A stretch of 64,000 nt of DNA from Metallyticus violacea (Eukaryota > Arthropoda > Insecta > Mantodea > Metallyticidae). A program made the position numbers and the translations under genes. This document shows positions 45,010 through 55,830 of the stretch, piece after piece (the stretch's first letter is position 1; the number at the start of each line of letters is the position of its first letter). The DNA is taken from contig CM060834.1 of assembly GCA_030762175.1 (NCBI GenBank), positions 28,712,501 to 28,776,500 of the forward strand, in the 5' to 3' direction. The notes under the pieces are model-generated. The model was not told the DNA's origin. It did not search any database and saw nothing but the letters and a program-made list of their open reading frames with translations.

Positions 45010-45245
45010 AGCAGTCAATTGCTTGGTCTAGTGGTTAGCATTGTTGAATGCTAGCAGGAACGTCCCGGGTTCGATCCTCAGTACTTGCTTAAAAATGAAC
45101 TAAATTCTCAATTCCCAACTGTCCCAGTTTCGTGAGAACAATCGGGAAGATGCCTGATATAGCGATACCAGTCAGGTAGAGGACGCAGAGTCTGACAGGA
45201 CTTCCAGGATAATCTCGTCTTCATTATGAAAGCATTAATAGTACT
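45010..45245 (+). mobile_element. SINE-D
   Basis: The tRNA-like head has an excellent A box (TGGTCTAGTGGTTAGCATT at 45026-45044) and B box (GGGTTCGATCC at 45068-45078), as in tRNAs of the Asp/Glu/Gly type. The body (TTCCCAACTGTCCCAG, GAGAACAATCGGGAAGATG, CCTGATA) matches the relic at 27.7 kb. A good tRNA fold is not obvious because the acceptor arms do not pair. No target duplication was located. Confidence 0.65.
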
Positions 45246-46245
45246 TTCACAACATACGGCAAAACAATGTTCTGTCATAGTGTGACAAACGTATTGGTGT
45301 ATCGATAAAATCTCAACTTCAACAACATTTACGAAGCATATTAAAATAAATAAGACATTTCTGAAGAAACATGCGTTAAACTGTTAATTAGCAGCCTACA
45401 TTAAATATATGTGCATGGCTATAGTTGCAGCAAACATCACATAGCAAAACTTCAGGTTCCTGAAACCCTTATTTATTAAAAACTAATTCGCAAATTTTAT
45501 CATAATTTTTCTTTCCACTTAATGTAGCGAGTATAGTTTTTTATATGCGCGGAGTGTTGACACACTACATCAACCCCAAACAGGGAGGACCAGGTAAGTT
45601 TTATTCAAGGTGTTATTGCTCTAAAATCAAAATACTTGGTTAGAGGAGGTCAGGATTATGATTTAGATATATTAGAAATTGAATTAATAAAACCGGTCCA
45701 AAAAGTTATACATTAGGAACCTGTGAGGCACAGAAATACATAAAGAAACAAAATAAAGGATATTTAATGCTTAAGACTATCAGTGACAGTATATGTGAAA
45801 ACTGGTCAAGTGCACAACGTCACAAACAATCCATGTACCTCCTTGAGAGGGTGAAAAGTGATCACATAAACAACACACAAAAAGTTAATGCCTGCGACTA
45901 TTTAGAAACCAAGACAACTTGAACCACAGGAGCTTTGTGAGATTGGAAAATCCCAAATTAAAAGCAATTTTCGTTTGTGAAGAAGTGGGCCAAGATTACG
46001 CTAGGATAACTTTGATCAAGAAATATTTACCTGCGTGCTATAATAAGATGGATTATTGAAACATTAATTAACTACGCAATAATATTTTAAGGTTTTAAAA
46101 ACTTTTACAAAAATACATTTACAGTTTCTGCCACCATGGAAGCTTTATTTCTTTAACCTCTTTAAAAGAATACCAACTTGCGAGTAAAACAAACACAGTG
46201 CACATAACAACAACAATAATAATAACAATAATAATAATACATTTG
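45246..46245. other. Unassigned sequence
   Basis: AT-rich, with no recognised element up to the AAC/AAT microsatellite at 46206-46240. Confidence 0.45.
46206..46240. repeat. (AAC)n(AAT)n microsatellite
   Basis: ACAACAACAATAATAATAAC then AATAATAATAATA. It lies immediately after the last recognisable codons of the mariner relic on the minus strand. Confidence 0.9.
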
Positions 46246-46383
46246 GTCAAACGATATTACAAATTTTTTACTCCTTCAGAAAAAAAAAATCGAATTTTGC
46301 ATAGTACTGGTTTACAGCACAGATAACTTCTTCATTGAACGAAAAGGTCTTCCCCTCTCCCCAAGTCAGTTTTTGAGTATAGA

Positions 46384-46386
<3 letters not shown>

Positions 46387-46414
<28 letters not shown>
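46387..46414. repeat. (GA)n microsatellite in a mariner relic
   Basis: About 14 GA units just after the codons for the third catalytic motif, giving a Ser-Leu repeat in the transposase frame. Confidence 0.93.
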
Positions 46415-46419
<5 letters not shown>

Positions 46420-46668
46420 AATGGGGCTAAATCCGGGGAAAAGGATGAATGGGAAAATATTTCGAAGCCCAGTTTGTGCATTTTTGCCACCGTAAAGGCC
46501 GGGGTGTGAGCAGGTGCATTGTCCTGATGGAGGAGCACATTTAAGAACGCCAATCTTGGTCGCTTTTGTTTCAATTCACTATGCAAACTGTTTAATAACG
46601 TTGCGTATTAACCGTTAATCCTTGTTTTACTCTTTTCCAAATAGTCAATCATGATTATACCTGTGAGT

Positions 46669-46680
46669 CCCCCCCCCCCC
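46669..46680. repeat. Run of 12 C
   Basis: Homopolymer inside the decayed mariner transposase. Confidence 0.9.
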
Positions 46681-47120
46681 AAAGAGTTACCATCTCATTT
46701 CCGCCGACAAAGCGGTTTTAGCTTTTTTCGGTGCACTTTCCCTTTCGCCACCCATTGTTTTGATTCATAATCTTAAAGCGATGGTCTTCAATCACGATAC
46801 CATCGACCAATTCTTCAAAAGAAACCTCAATCGATCGTCCGGAACGTGCAGCATCTACAGTGTCCGTACGACCACGATAGAATGTATTTATCCAGGAATA
46901 AATGGTTTTTAGTTCTGGTGCAGAATCCCCATGAACTTCCTTTAGTTCAATTTGTATCTAGGCCGCAATCGACTTTTTTACATAAAAATGTTTGCATGTT
47001 GCTCTTTATCCACGTCTAAGAAAAGTGTTACACAGATCTCTTAAGATAGCAGCCAAAAAAAGAAATACACGTTGCCATCGGTTAGAAAAGTTTTACAAAA
47101 TCGTTTAAGAATCACGCTTA

Positions 47121-47400
47121 ACAAAGTTCCTCACATTTCGTTGAAATTAACCAAATTTATCAATCCGCTCTTCTTCTTCTTAATATTTCACAATCTAGAT
47201 CAGATTTTGGCGAAACGTTTGGGAAGAACGTGGTATTGATTTAAGTGAAAACCTGTGAAAGATTATTGTGTGATAAAGTTTCACTGTCTCAATTACTTGA
47301 AATAACTAAGAAATGACAGTGTTTATTGTTAAATCTACTCTTTTGAATACTTCATTTAGTGCCAGTGCTTTTGCGGTTGTGCCCATGAAAAAAAAAAAAA
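47121..47400. other. Unassigned sequence
   Basis: Between the mariner relic and composite-repeat copy 3; nothing recognised. Confidence 0.4.
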
Positions 47401-47404
47401 TTAC

Positions 47405-48325
47405 ATACGTGCGCGCGCGTGTGTGTGAACCCTCTAGCAGTAGCAAACTTAGGGGTTAACCTAAAGCAAACATTTAAAAGAAACTTTAAAAATCGCTCTA
47501 GCGGCCACAAATTTTGTTTTTCCTCAAAGAAACCAAGTATATGTCATTAAAATATATTAATAAAAACAGTTTTTGAAAATCAGGGATGTTGGGCCACCTG
47601 AAAACCGAAATTTAAAGAGTGGAGTTAAAGTCAAATTTAGATTTATATTTGCATAGATGTTAATTTGCCAAAAGCATTGTCTTGAAGATAACAACTGTGA
47701 AATATTAATCTAATGTGTGTGTGAGAATTATATATGTATAGAAGAGCGCTATATAATAACCTTCAGAAAACGAATGCGTTACCAATTTTTACTACAATAA
47801 CATTTAAATTAAATTTCAAAGTCAATGAAAATCGTTCAAACTTTCGATTGTACATTGTATATATTTGCAAAGTACGTTGTAATTGTTTTAAAATAGTAAC
47901 ATATTTTTATTTAATTGAAACATATGGAAATCATCTTAAATACACAATGTAACTCGAAACTTTCTGTTATTTCTCTCTAGTTTAGTAAATGTGAAGATAT
48001 CAAGGGCTCGGTTCATAAACGTGGTTATATTTAAAAATGTTTAAAAATACCCAGATAATGTAGCTTTGCCTATCCGTGGTCACATATTTCATTTAATTAA
48101 TTAATACAATAATAACAATTACATTAATAATAATAAAAATCATAATAAAAATGTGTCTTCTCCTTTGTGACACATATAGAATGTAAGAATTCTAACAACA
48201 TACCATAATGCCATAACTTATTTCATTTCATTAATTAATAAGAATATAATTTGGATTTCATATTCCTATTTAGAGTTACCCTGCTAGGTGAGGAATTCGC
48301 AAATAATGTAGTCTAGCGAAGCGTT
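47405..48325 (-). mobile_element. Composite dispersed repeat, copy 3 (1-2-unit core)
   Basis: Inverted copy. Core remnants at 47440-47620 (ACTTTAAAAATCGCTCTAGCGGCC and GAAATTTAAAGAGTGG here, split for length: TTTAAAAATCGCTCTAG, CGGCCACAAATTTTG) hold one to two units. The flank follows (AAAAGCATTGTCTTGAAGAT, CGAAACTTTCTGTTATTTC, CAAGGGCTCGGTTCATAAAC, an AAT-rich patch at 48105-48150, CATAACTTATTTCATTTC, CTAGGTGAGGAATTCGC). The inner end is a GCGCGCGTGTGTGTG microsatellite as in copy 2. The overall block is shorter because the core is short. Confidence 0.7.
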
Positions 48326-48329
48326 ATAT

Positions 48330-49320
48330 CGATGCAATTAACGTTACAATCATATATGAATATTACAAACAGTTTAAATTAATTTTATTGTACAACTTTA
48401 AATAAATAAAGAACGGCAGTAAAGGCAATGAGAGGAAAGTAGAGAAGAAGGTAAAAAAGGTGTTTCCAAACATATTGTATAGTTCGAGAAGAAAGGAAAT
48501 AAATGAAGTCCTTTCACGTGCACCATGCTGATTTCACGGCGTGACTGTAAATATAATATTAGCACTGCCTTGCTAATCTGGTAGAAAGGGGCACTTGTAT
48601 TAACAAGTAGTCCGTGTGAATGCCAGAAATTTACGACAGGCTTGAAATACTGTTAGTGATTAGTAGTTTTAATTACCAGACCTGAGTGAAGGGTGTAAAT
48701 AACTCGAGACTGGCGCCTGACTTACAAAAGTAACCCAGTCTTGTATTGCGTGATGCAGTCTTCCAGGGTCAAAGATGCAAATATTCTGATAAGGAATGAA
48801 GTTGTTGATTGCCATCTAGAAAACGGCTCAACAAATTGCCTGTCTACAAACAAACCTCTGCAGATATACCTATACCACATCCTTCACCGTTTCCGTCCTT
48901 CCGTAAACAGCTGCTTGACAGAGTTATCTGTTTTCATCATCCTACACTACTAAGAAAATTAATGTACTTCATTATAAACCTGTGTAAATTAGGTTTCATG
49001 TTATTAGCATTGACCACCTAGTAAAAAAGTGTATATTTTTATTATATTTTTTTAACTATATTTTTTTTAACAAGTGTTGAAAAAAAAGTTAGCTATTAGC
49101 AATTTAGAATTTAAAGATTTAAAGCAAGTCTTCAACTAAACTCTGAGAAGAAAAAATAAAATGAAAACAAGATAACTGTCATTAATTTGTTAAATAATTA
49201 TCTTTGCATAAATTTCTTTTCTTAAAACTGGTTATGGCTTGCTCTTATCACAAGTTTGCTTCTGAATATATGAAATCTTAAGCAGTATTCAGTTCACATA
49301 CTGCCGCACAGATGATCTTG
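48330..49320. other. Unassigned sequence
   Basis: Two overlapping 70-codon plus frames at 48741-49021 have no recognised motif. The 48400-48950 part is less AT-rich than its surroundings. Confidence 0.45.
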
Positions 49321-49322
49321 GA

Positions 49323-49615
49323 TTGGATTCGATTATTAAGGTCGTAAAAGAATATTTTGGTACATCAGCCCTGCTCAAGGGCCGGTCGTTTGTGCCTACG
49401 GCCCCACATTGGGGAGGAAGGGATAAGGTGAGAAAGACAACGGGCGGCTATGATTGCGCAGGTAGTGACACCCCCTATATCCTCGCAGCCACCCCTCCAA
49501 GGAGTTTGAGTCCCTTAAAAGGGCCGCTAACATACCAAACGCCTGGGCAGAAATCTTTGCAAAGAACAGGTTACTATCACCCACCTCGCCCTGTCACTTT
49601 TGATTCTTAAGGTAT
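49323..49615. other. GC-rich island, unassigned
   Basis: A sharply bounded segment of about 290 bp much richer in G and C than its neighbours, including AGGGCCGGTCGTTTGTGCC and CCTCGCAGCCACCCCTCC. A 95-codon plus frame and a 62-codon minus frame overlap it, but Pro/Gly/Thr richness follows from composition and neither has a known motif. It may be an unrecognised repeat such as a SINE body. Confidence 0.4.
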
Positions 49616-49869
49616 ACATTATATTTAAAATGAACTTTTTGAGCACATTTTCTTTTTTTTCTTTTCTTTTTTCTTTTTTGTTTTTTTTTGTTTTTAGCAC
49701 AATAAAAAAGACCCGTGTTTCTAGTTTTAAAAACTGTATTTTTATATGCCTATGACGATTACTTATGCCCTAAAATGGATTTAAAGGGACAGGCGCGCGT
49801 GTTCTTGTGGAAGATTATGGGTGTGGCCCAAGAGAAATGTAAATTTTGTTTGATAATATTGCCGAAATC

Positions 49870-50275
49870 AAATATAAACTAGGGGATAGCTCTTCAGGCT
49901 GTAAACCCTGTTTATGAGAGACTTTTTGATTCAAGCATGTTGTCTAAGTGTCTACACGGGCTTACCCAGAATTGCAACGAGTCATTAAACGCAATGATAT
50001 GGAAGCAATACAGAAAATACACTTATGAATGCTTGTTACATTGAAGTTGGGTGTTAAGGATGTTGTCCTGGGTTTCAATTGGGGCAACAGAGTTGAAATA
50101 TAACCGCTGAAAGAATGAAGATTGTTCCTAGCATATTTACTACAGCAGACAAGGCACAGCATACCGCAACAAAATCAGTACAGAAGGTACCTCAGGGGAA
50201 GGAATAAGCTAAAAGAGGTTAAAAACCTTCAAAAATAGGGTGCAACACATGGAGTAGGAGAGTTTTAACAGCAAC
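49870..50275 (+). pseudogene. Mutator-like transposase, C-terminal relic
   Basis: In one frame: NPVYERLFDSSMLSKC, LHGLTQNCNESLNAMIWKQY. In the next: VTLKLGVKDVVLGFNWGNRVE, given here as TLKLGVKDVVLGFNWGN. In the last part: RGRNKLKEVKNLQK and THGVGEF. The CLHG-x-TQN-x-NES-x-N-x-x-IW motif followed by a LGV-x-D-V-x-x-FN-x-GN strand is the C-terminal signature of the arthropod Mutator-like transposase family. The RNaseH-like catalytic part upstream is absent. At least one frameshift and several stops are present. The minus-strand frame at 49962-50162 is a shadow. Confidence 0.72.
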
Positions 50276-50387
50276 AGTATAAACAAAGCAATGTAAATAC
50301 CATTGCGAACTTTTATTGCCAGTTTTCTCAAAAGCAAAAAATTGGCACTCTTTTATTACTTAAAATAAAAAAATATAGTCAAAAGAG

Positions 50388-50682
50388 CTTTTTTTGTTTA
50401 TTTATGGACGCTCTTTAACATCTCAGGTCATCAGCGTCCCATTCTATTCAGGGCGTAAAATGGCCGATAAATTTTTCTCAGAAGCCTCTTCATTCAGGCT
50501 TGAGGTTCTTTTTCGTGCCGTAAATGTACGACACGGGACCCACAGCTTACTTCCCTTCCGAAGGAAGCCATACTTCGGATTTTTACGCCCGAAAAAATCC
50601 ATCGGTCCGGGCCGGGTTCGAACCCGCGTTCTTGGGTGTAGGAGGCAAGCATGGTAACCACTACACCACCAGGACCGACAAC
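50388..50682 (-). mobile_element. SINE-A, complete inverted copy
   Basis: At the right end lie the complements of the A box (CATGGTAACCACTACACCAC) and B box (GGGTTCGAACCC at about 50614-50625). The body has TTCCCTTCCGAAGGAAGCC and ATGTACGACACGGGACCC; the 3' end, at the left, is ACATCTCAGGTCATCAGC with GGACGCTCTTTA. It aligns over its full length with the copy at 57300-57585. Open frames on both strands (50394-50736) are SINE sequence and not genes. Confidence 0.9.
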
Positions 50683-50689
50683 CAGGAAG

Positions 50690-51640
50690 GGGGTAGGGGA
50701 ATACGAGTAACAATATTTTTGGAATTATTTGTGTAAGTTATTTAATTTGGCACTGTTTTCTTTTCTGTTCACTTATTTATGTATTTTAAAAATCTCTATT
50801 ATATATTTTTTCGTTTATTTATTTTATTATTATATATAATTTTTGTCTCTTAATAGTTAAATATTGGTTTGTGCAAGTTGTATTGGAAAAGCATATACGG
50901 TCCCAGGGCCCGTGCGACATGGATGAGTTCGATTTGTAACAAATGTATTTTGTAAATAAATACATCACCATCACCACCGCCGCCGACACTACCACTACTA
51001 TAAACACCAAAGTGGACCAACCCGGATTCCGTTGTAATGTTCTCTCAATTTTTTATGTCAATTAAACCCATTTGAAGTTTTTCAAAGATTTTAATGCATC
51101 ATAGATAGGCAAGCTTTGTTTCAACTTAGTTAAAACCGAAACATTACTGAAATTAATTGCAAATATGTAGCATTGTTATATTCTTTAGTTGTTCCCAAAT
51201 GAAATTTTTGTCACATTTAGCTAAAAATTACAGTTTTCAATTTAAAAAGATTATTTCAATATTCTCTAAAAATTATTTTTAAAACATATATCCTTTAATA
51301 ATAAATAAATAAGGCTAATATAAAATTATTTTTAACAGAAATAAATTCTTACATACTTCTTTACAGCAAGGTTGTTTTGACTGTTTGTGGAAAGTTGGCT
51401 TCAGCATTCATCCCAAATCTGTATTAAATAGAGCTACAGTTTTAATTTTTATATATTGAACATAATTAAACACATGAACGAAAAAAATCAACTCAAACGC
51501 TGCAAACAACCTGAATTGTGTTCTATTTTTAAGTCATTGTTACAGATATTAAAATTTAAACATCGTCAAGTAGTTGGAACGCAGAAGTAAGAATACCGTA
51601 CACATTACCATAAAAATAATGAAGACGTAATTTTTTAAAA
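50690..51640. other. Unassigned AT-rich sequence
   Basis: Nothing was recognised; a CACCATCACCACCGCCGCCG patch at 50965-50990 is low-complexity. Confidence 0.5.
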
Positions 51641-51650
51641 AAAAATCGTT

Positions 51651-52534
51651 TTATTTCTCAACCTACTCTCCATTCATATATGTCACTTATTCCAATGATT
51701 TTCTAATTTGTTTATTTTGCAGAGCTGAAATGGGATTTCTTCAGTTCTGCAAAATATGAATTTGTTTCGGCGACAACCACCTTTTTTGATGCGAATTTCT
51801 TTACTGCGAACCATTTCTTTATGTTGGGAAATAGGAAGACATCCGAGGAAGACAAATTCGAAGAGTGGAGGGGGTAAGGAAGGATTTCATGTTTTTAAGT
51901 TGCTACATTTCAGATCACAATTGTATACTTGTGTGTTGGTGCGTTATTGTGGTGGAACAGTACTTTTATCTAAATGAAGACGATTTTTTTTTGTCGTCTC
52001 CAGTAGCACAGCGAAATATTCACCGGTTATGGTTTAGCTCTTTCCCAAAAACCCAATTTTGCCGCGGTAGTCCCTAAATACAGTAGCCATTACGTTTCCT
52101 GCTGAAGGGATTTTTTGAGCACTTTCTACTGTTGTAACTCAGGATTACCTTTAAACATCTTCAAATTCTGCAAGGTTGACCTTTTCTGGTAAACTGTTAA
52201 CAATTACGATGGATAGCTTTTTCATTGCAAATTAGTATGCAAACTATTATGCTTTCCATCTCCAGAAATGTCCACAGCTTCAGCAATCTCTCACATCTTT
52301 GGTTGCCGAACGCTCAGCTCCGTGTCGTGGATTTTTCAATCATTTCGGTAGTCGTTACCTCGTTCAAAAAGGTCCGCATCGCTTGTGCTCGTTTGGCCAC
52401 ATTTGAACTGACCAAACCATTTCAAGCGAAGCAGCAGATTCGCCGTAAAATGTTGTCTACTTCGCCTTAGTTTTGCAGATGCTCCCGTTTTAAAAAGTAA
52501 TGTTTATTAATATACGTAATTTGTATTTCTCCAT
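51651..52534 (-). pseudogene. Mariner-type transposase, decayed
   Basis: The start codon is at 52534 (MEKYKLRILINIT) and the probable original stop is TAA at 51651-51653 after NGE-x-VEK. Between them, on the minus strand and in shifting frames: FYGESAASLEMVW, QMWPNEHKRCGPF, DVRDC / ISGDGKHNSLHTN-like residues, LPEKVNLAEFEDV, ESAQKIPSAGNVMATVFRDY, TITGEYFAVLLETT and, near 51880-51780, PPSTLRIC / FPT with NGSQ (decayed PPYSPDL..SD.FLFP). IPSAG-x-VMATVF-x-D and TITGEY are highly characteristic of mariner. About 295 codons remain of roughly 340 expected, so internal deletions have occurred. No terminal repeats were confirmed. Confidence 0.82.
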
Positions 52535-52539
52535 TTTGA

Positions 52540-52915
52540 ACGCTTGTCTACAAATTTAAGCAGGAAAATTGCTCAAACACAGACTTAGTTTCATAACTAT
52601 TTTAACTACATCACTTAACAGTCACCAAATTACCAAGGTAACATTGAAAATAATTTACTGCTACCACCTTTTGAGTTTTCCATGGATTTGTTCGGACTGC
52701 AATCTGACACCAGACTGAAGACAGTGATATTGACATTGTGCAACTGTTATAGGGAATGGACATATTGTGGAAGCTACATATTTAAAAATTAAAAAAAATC
52801 TTGAAACTAAAGAACCATAATAAGTCATTTATAGGCCAGAACTTCAAGAATGAACAAACACTCGTCATCAAAATATGCAACTATAGTAATTATTGCTGCT
52901 TTCTGGTGACTGAGA
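52540..52915. other. Unassigned sequence
   Basis: Nothing recognised. Confidence 0.4.
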
Positions 52916-52919
52916 TCTT

Positions 52920-53003
52920 TATACCACGGGTTCTGGAACGCTTCCTTCCTTTATAAAAAACACCCTCCCCCAACTTGTCATTTCATCTCAATGAATATAC
53001 ATA
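52920..53003 (+). mobile_element. SINE-B fragment
   Basis: About 80 bp match the SINE-B body (GGGTTCTGGAACGCTTCCTTCC, TTGTCATTTCATCTCAATG). The rest of the element is absent. Confidence 0.6.
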
Positions 53004-53780
53004 AAGAAAAGGTTCCCATCTTCCCGCGCAAAGGTGTTTACAAATTTGAACCCTTAACTTTCGCTTATTACTGATGTAAATACAAAGCCTTTTTGACTCT
53101 TAAGACATTTTGTGGGCCTAATACTCAAATACCGTTTACAAATTTAGCATACGAAAAATTAAATGACTGAGTTTTGGTAATTAAGAATACCAAGCCCGAA
53201 AAAAATTAACAGCCTACTCACAGCATTAATAAATACAAATATCACAGCTACATGTTTATAACTTATAGTTAATTTTCACTTTTAAAAATGATACACAAGA
53301 AAGAGGGAGAAAAAGTAATTATTATGTTAGAGTATAATATTCATTACTATGTTTTTTTTATTTGAATTTCCCATTTTTATTTGTTTTGATACTATATGCA
53401 TTTATATTTGTGCTTAATGAGCTTCGAGTAATTTGATTTCGTAGTTCAAAATATCTCAAACTAATTTCTTCTGACTTTTAATCTGGTCGCTGATGCAATT
53501 AATGTTCTTTGATTTTCCTTTTTCTTGTAAAACTTTATTTGGAACTTGCGCAGATATTTCAGGAATATATAAAAACAGAATAACTAGAACTGCCGCAAGG
53601 TCTAATTAAGCAGAGAGAACTCCGGCTTATAGTTGCTTCCCTAATCGATTCTTATTTGCAATTTACATGGAAAATTTCACGTATTAGCTATAAAAAATAA
53701 AAATAAATAAATTAAAAATTTAAGATAATATGAACCTGCTTGAAATGTAAACATTTGTACCTTATAAAGTTTTGTGCCAT
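53004..53780. other. Unassigned AT-rich sequence
   Basis: Nothing recognised. Confidence 0.45.
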
Positions 53781-53789
53781 TCAAGCTTT

Positions 53790-54640
53790 ACCAGCTAGAA
53801 CATGCTTCTTTATTTTAACTGCTCTTTTATATGTGGTGAATGTTCATGGTTCTTCGAGGTCATCAAAATACTCTTGTACCTTCGGTATGACCTCTTCATT
53901 TGACTTAAATTTGTGTCCAGTCAAGAAAGTTTTGAATTTCAAGAACAGAGATCTCGAGAGCGAGATCAGGGGAATAAGGTGGATGCGGAAGCATTTCAAA
54001 TCATAGTTGGGTCAATTTGTCCTGAGCCACACGGCTTGAATGCGCCAGCGCATTGTTAAGGGAAATAACATGTTTTTGGTCATTTTTCTGGGATCACTGT
54101 CTTCAGTTTCCCAAAAAGTGATGCGTGCTATTTTACAATAACGGTTTTTCCTTTCTCCAAGGAGGCAATCAAGAGAATTACTTTTCCTGAAGCCATAACC
54201 TTTCCAGCGGATAGAAAGCATTTCGCCTTTTTCGGGGCTAGGTCGCATCGTTTAGGCTGCTGTTTCATTTCCGGAGTATAGTAATGAACCCACATTCCAT
54301 CCATGGTCACAAAACGCCGTAAAAATCCGTTGGATTCTTCTGAAACATTTCGAAACAGTATGCCGATGTTCGCATGTGATTTTGCTTTTGCTCCTGAGAG
54401 AGCAGAGGCGGCACCCATCTTGCACTAATTTTTTTCAAGTGTATTTCATTATGCAAACTAAAATAAATCAGCTCGGTTGAGATGCTCGTGGCCTGTGCTT
54501 ATTCGTGCTTCACTCAATAGACTTCATGATGATTTCTGGCCTCTCAGCCGATTTTGGAGCTCCAGGACATGGGGTGTCTTCGATGATTGTTCTTATTTAC
54601 ACACAATTGAACTTATTTACCCAAAGTAGGGCGGTTTCAT
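53790..54640 (-). pseudogene. Mariner-type transposase, decayed
   Basis: On the minus strand: RTIIEDTPCPGAPKSAERPEI (54500-54600; the EDDPRPG-like motif of the second helix-turn-helix, reading EDTPCPGAPKSAERPEI), then the open stretch 54128-54418 with NGFLRRFVTMDGMWVHYYTP (first catalytic Asp in TMD, with Gly replacing the next Glu), APKKAKCFLSAGKVMASGK and LEKGKT. The C-terminal end is FKSNEEVIPKVQEYFDDLEE near 53840-53890. The second and third catalytic motifs between 54010 and 54110 are scrambled. It is a distinct copy from the one at 51.7 kb, since the two read differently at the same motifs. Confidence 0.82.
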
Positions 54641-55085
54641 AGAAAGAGCATGCGCTACCCAATGAAGACAAAGGGCTCTCATGAATTTCCTTTGATTACC
54701 CTTCTAAAGAAAAGAATTCAATCAAACAGCGAATTCCAATCTTGTTCATTTTGCACTCTCTCTCTCGAAACGCTTGTTTTTAAACAAATGGCAACATCAG
54801 AAGACTTTTGCCCATGGAATATTGATACATAGAAAGCAAACTTTATGACCACATATACAGATGTTTCTGTTGCTCTCTATTAGTAGACGAACAAAGCTAC
54901 TTACCTCGTATATGGTGCAGGAATAGAACATTAAAGAAAATGTCACAGTTTCGTGCATTATTCTTGAGCTATAATACATTGAAACTGCTTTTACAGCGCT
55001 TATCTGTTATTAATTATAAAGCACCAGGTCAACTAAATGAGTTACTACTGTTCTGACTCGCTTTCCAAATATACCAGTAGATACG
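54641..55085. other. Unassigned sequence
   Basis: Two 60-codon frames (54650-54832 +, 54797-54979 -) have no motif. Confidence 0.4.
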
Positions 55086-55089
55086 GTAG

Positions 55090-55830
55090 AGAGGCTATGA
55101 TTAAATCTATTCCGCTATATAGCACTGAAATGTGAGAATGGGGGAGAGCTGAATATGTAAATAACATTTAAGTCGAATTCTGGAAACATCCTACTGTGGA
55201 ATCACAAGGAGGTGGATTGCTATAAAGATACGGTTAACAGCAAAATATTGGCTTAGACAAATGCAAGGAGACCAGTTCACCCTTCGCGCTAAATGCTATA
55301 GACACCGGATAAAAAAGGACGTTTTGGGCTGTAGAGGTGGAAAGAGGACTCAGAGGAATTGGCCTGAGTTCATAATGCCAACGAGGCAATGGATATAATA
55401 AAAACGTATGCAAGAAGGTTAGAACAAGGCTAGAGGCTATCAGCAGGCAGGAAGTCGAGGTAGAATGTAACACGAAAGTCTCCTTGAGCATATCGAATAA
55501 AATTAAACTAACTTGGGGCAAAGGCGAGACCAGGAATGTTCTGGTTTAGAATGGGAAGTTGGAAGACTCAAAAAATAACGGATTGTTCTGGTAGGAGAAT
55601 CTGTGCACTTTGTGGAGGGGGTGAAGAATGGATACACATTCTGGCCCAATGTACCCACAGAGACTAAACTAAGAAAAGGATTTTCCATAAAACTTTTAAG
55701 GCAATTAGAGGTCGCTTAGCATGCCTGGGATCTGTTTGCGAACTGCACTCACACTGATAGGTTAAATTTGGGCATTTTCCTAGCCAAAGTGCGCGATTTA
55801 CTAGTTACAAAGCAATAAATAATGAGTGAC
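55090..55830 (+). pseudogene. LINE ORF2 C-terminal relic with zinc knuckle
   Basis: The plus strand reads, with interruptions, a basic segment followed by WKTQKITDCSGRRICALCGG and GEEWIHILAQCTHRD (55602-55652 spans C-A-L-C...H-I-L-A-Q-C), the CCHC knuckle at the C-terminus of many LINE polyproteins. Upstream (55200-55500) several stops interrupt Arg/Lys-rich codons, and downstream (LACLGSVCELHSH) the frame persists for about 25 codons. The RT domain was not seen. Minus-strand frames here (55234-55688) are shadows. Confidence 0.62.

Larger units (their letters stand above)
46250..47120 (-). pseudogene. Mariner-type transposase, decayed, near full length
   Basis: On the minus strand: N-terminal KEVHGDSAPELKTIYSWIN, then YRGRTDTVDAARSGRSIEVS and DGIVIEDHRFKI (helix-turn-helix region, about 46780-46960). 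The first catalytic motif is lost around a 12-C run. The frame 46332-46586 has HSELKQKRPRLAFLNVLLHQ then DNAPAHTPAFTVAKMHKLGF (second Asp) and HSSFSPDLAPFDFSL (third Asp). A (GA)n expansion follows directly, and the C-terminus FFSEGVKNL and YRLTKCI is still readable at about 46250-46300. Frameshifts and stops make it inactive. Confidence 0.88.

Noticed and set aside
45026..45078. Possible functional tRNA gene
   Set aside because: The A and B boxes are good, but the acceptor arms do not pair, and a related body follows in a second copy at 27.7 kb, so it is a SINE head. The same reasoning applies to 34190-34250 and 57310-57365.
50394..50736. Three overlapping frames of 70-89 codons on both strands
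   Set aside because: They lie within a SINE-A copy; similar frames recur at 57279-57589 in the other SINE-A.
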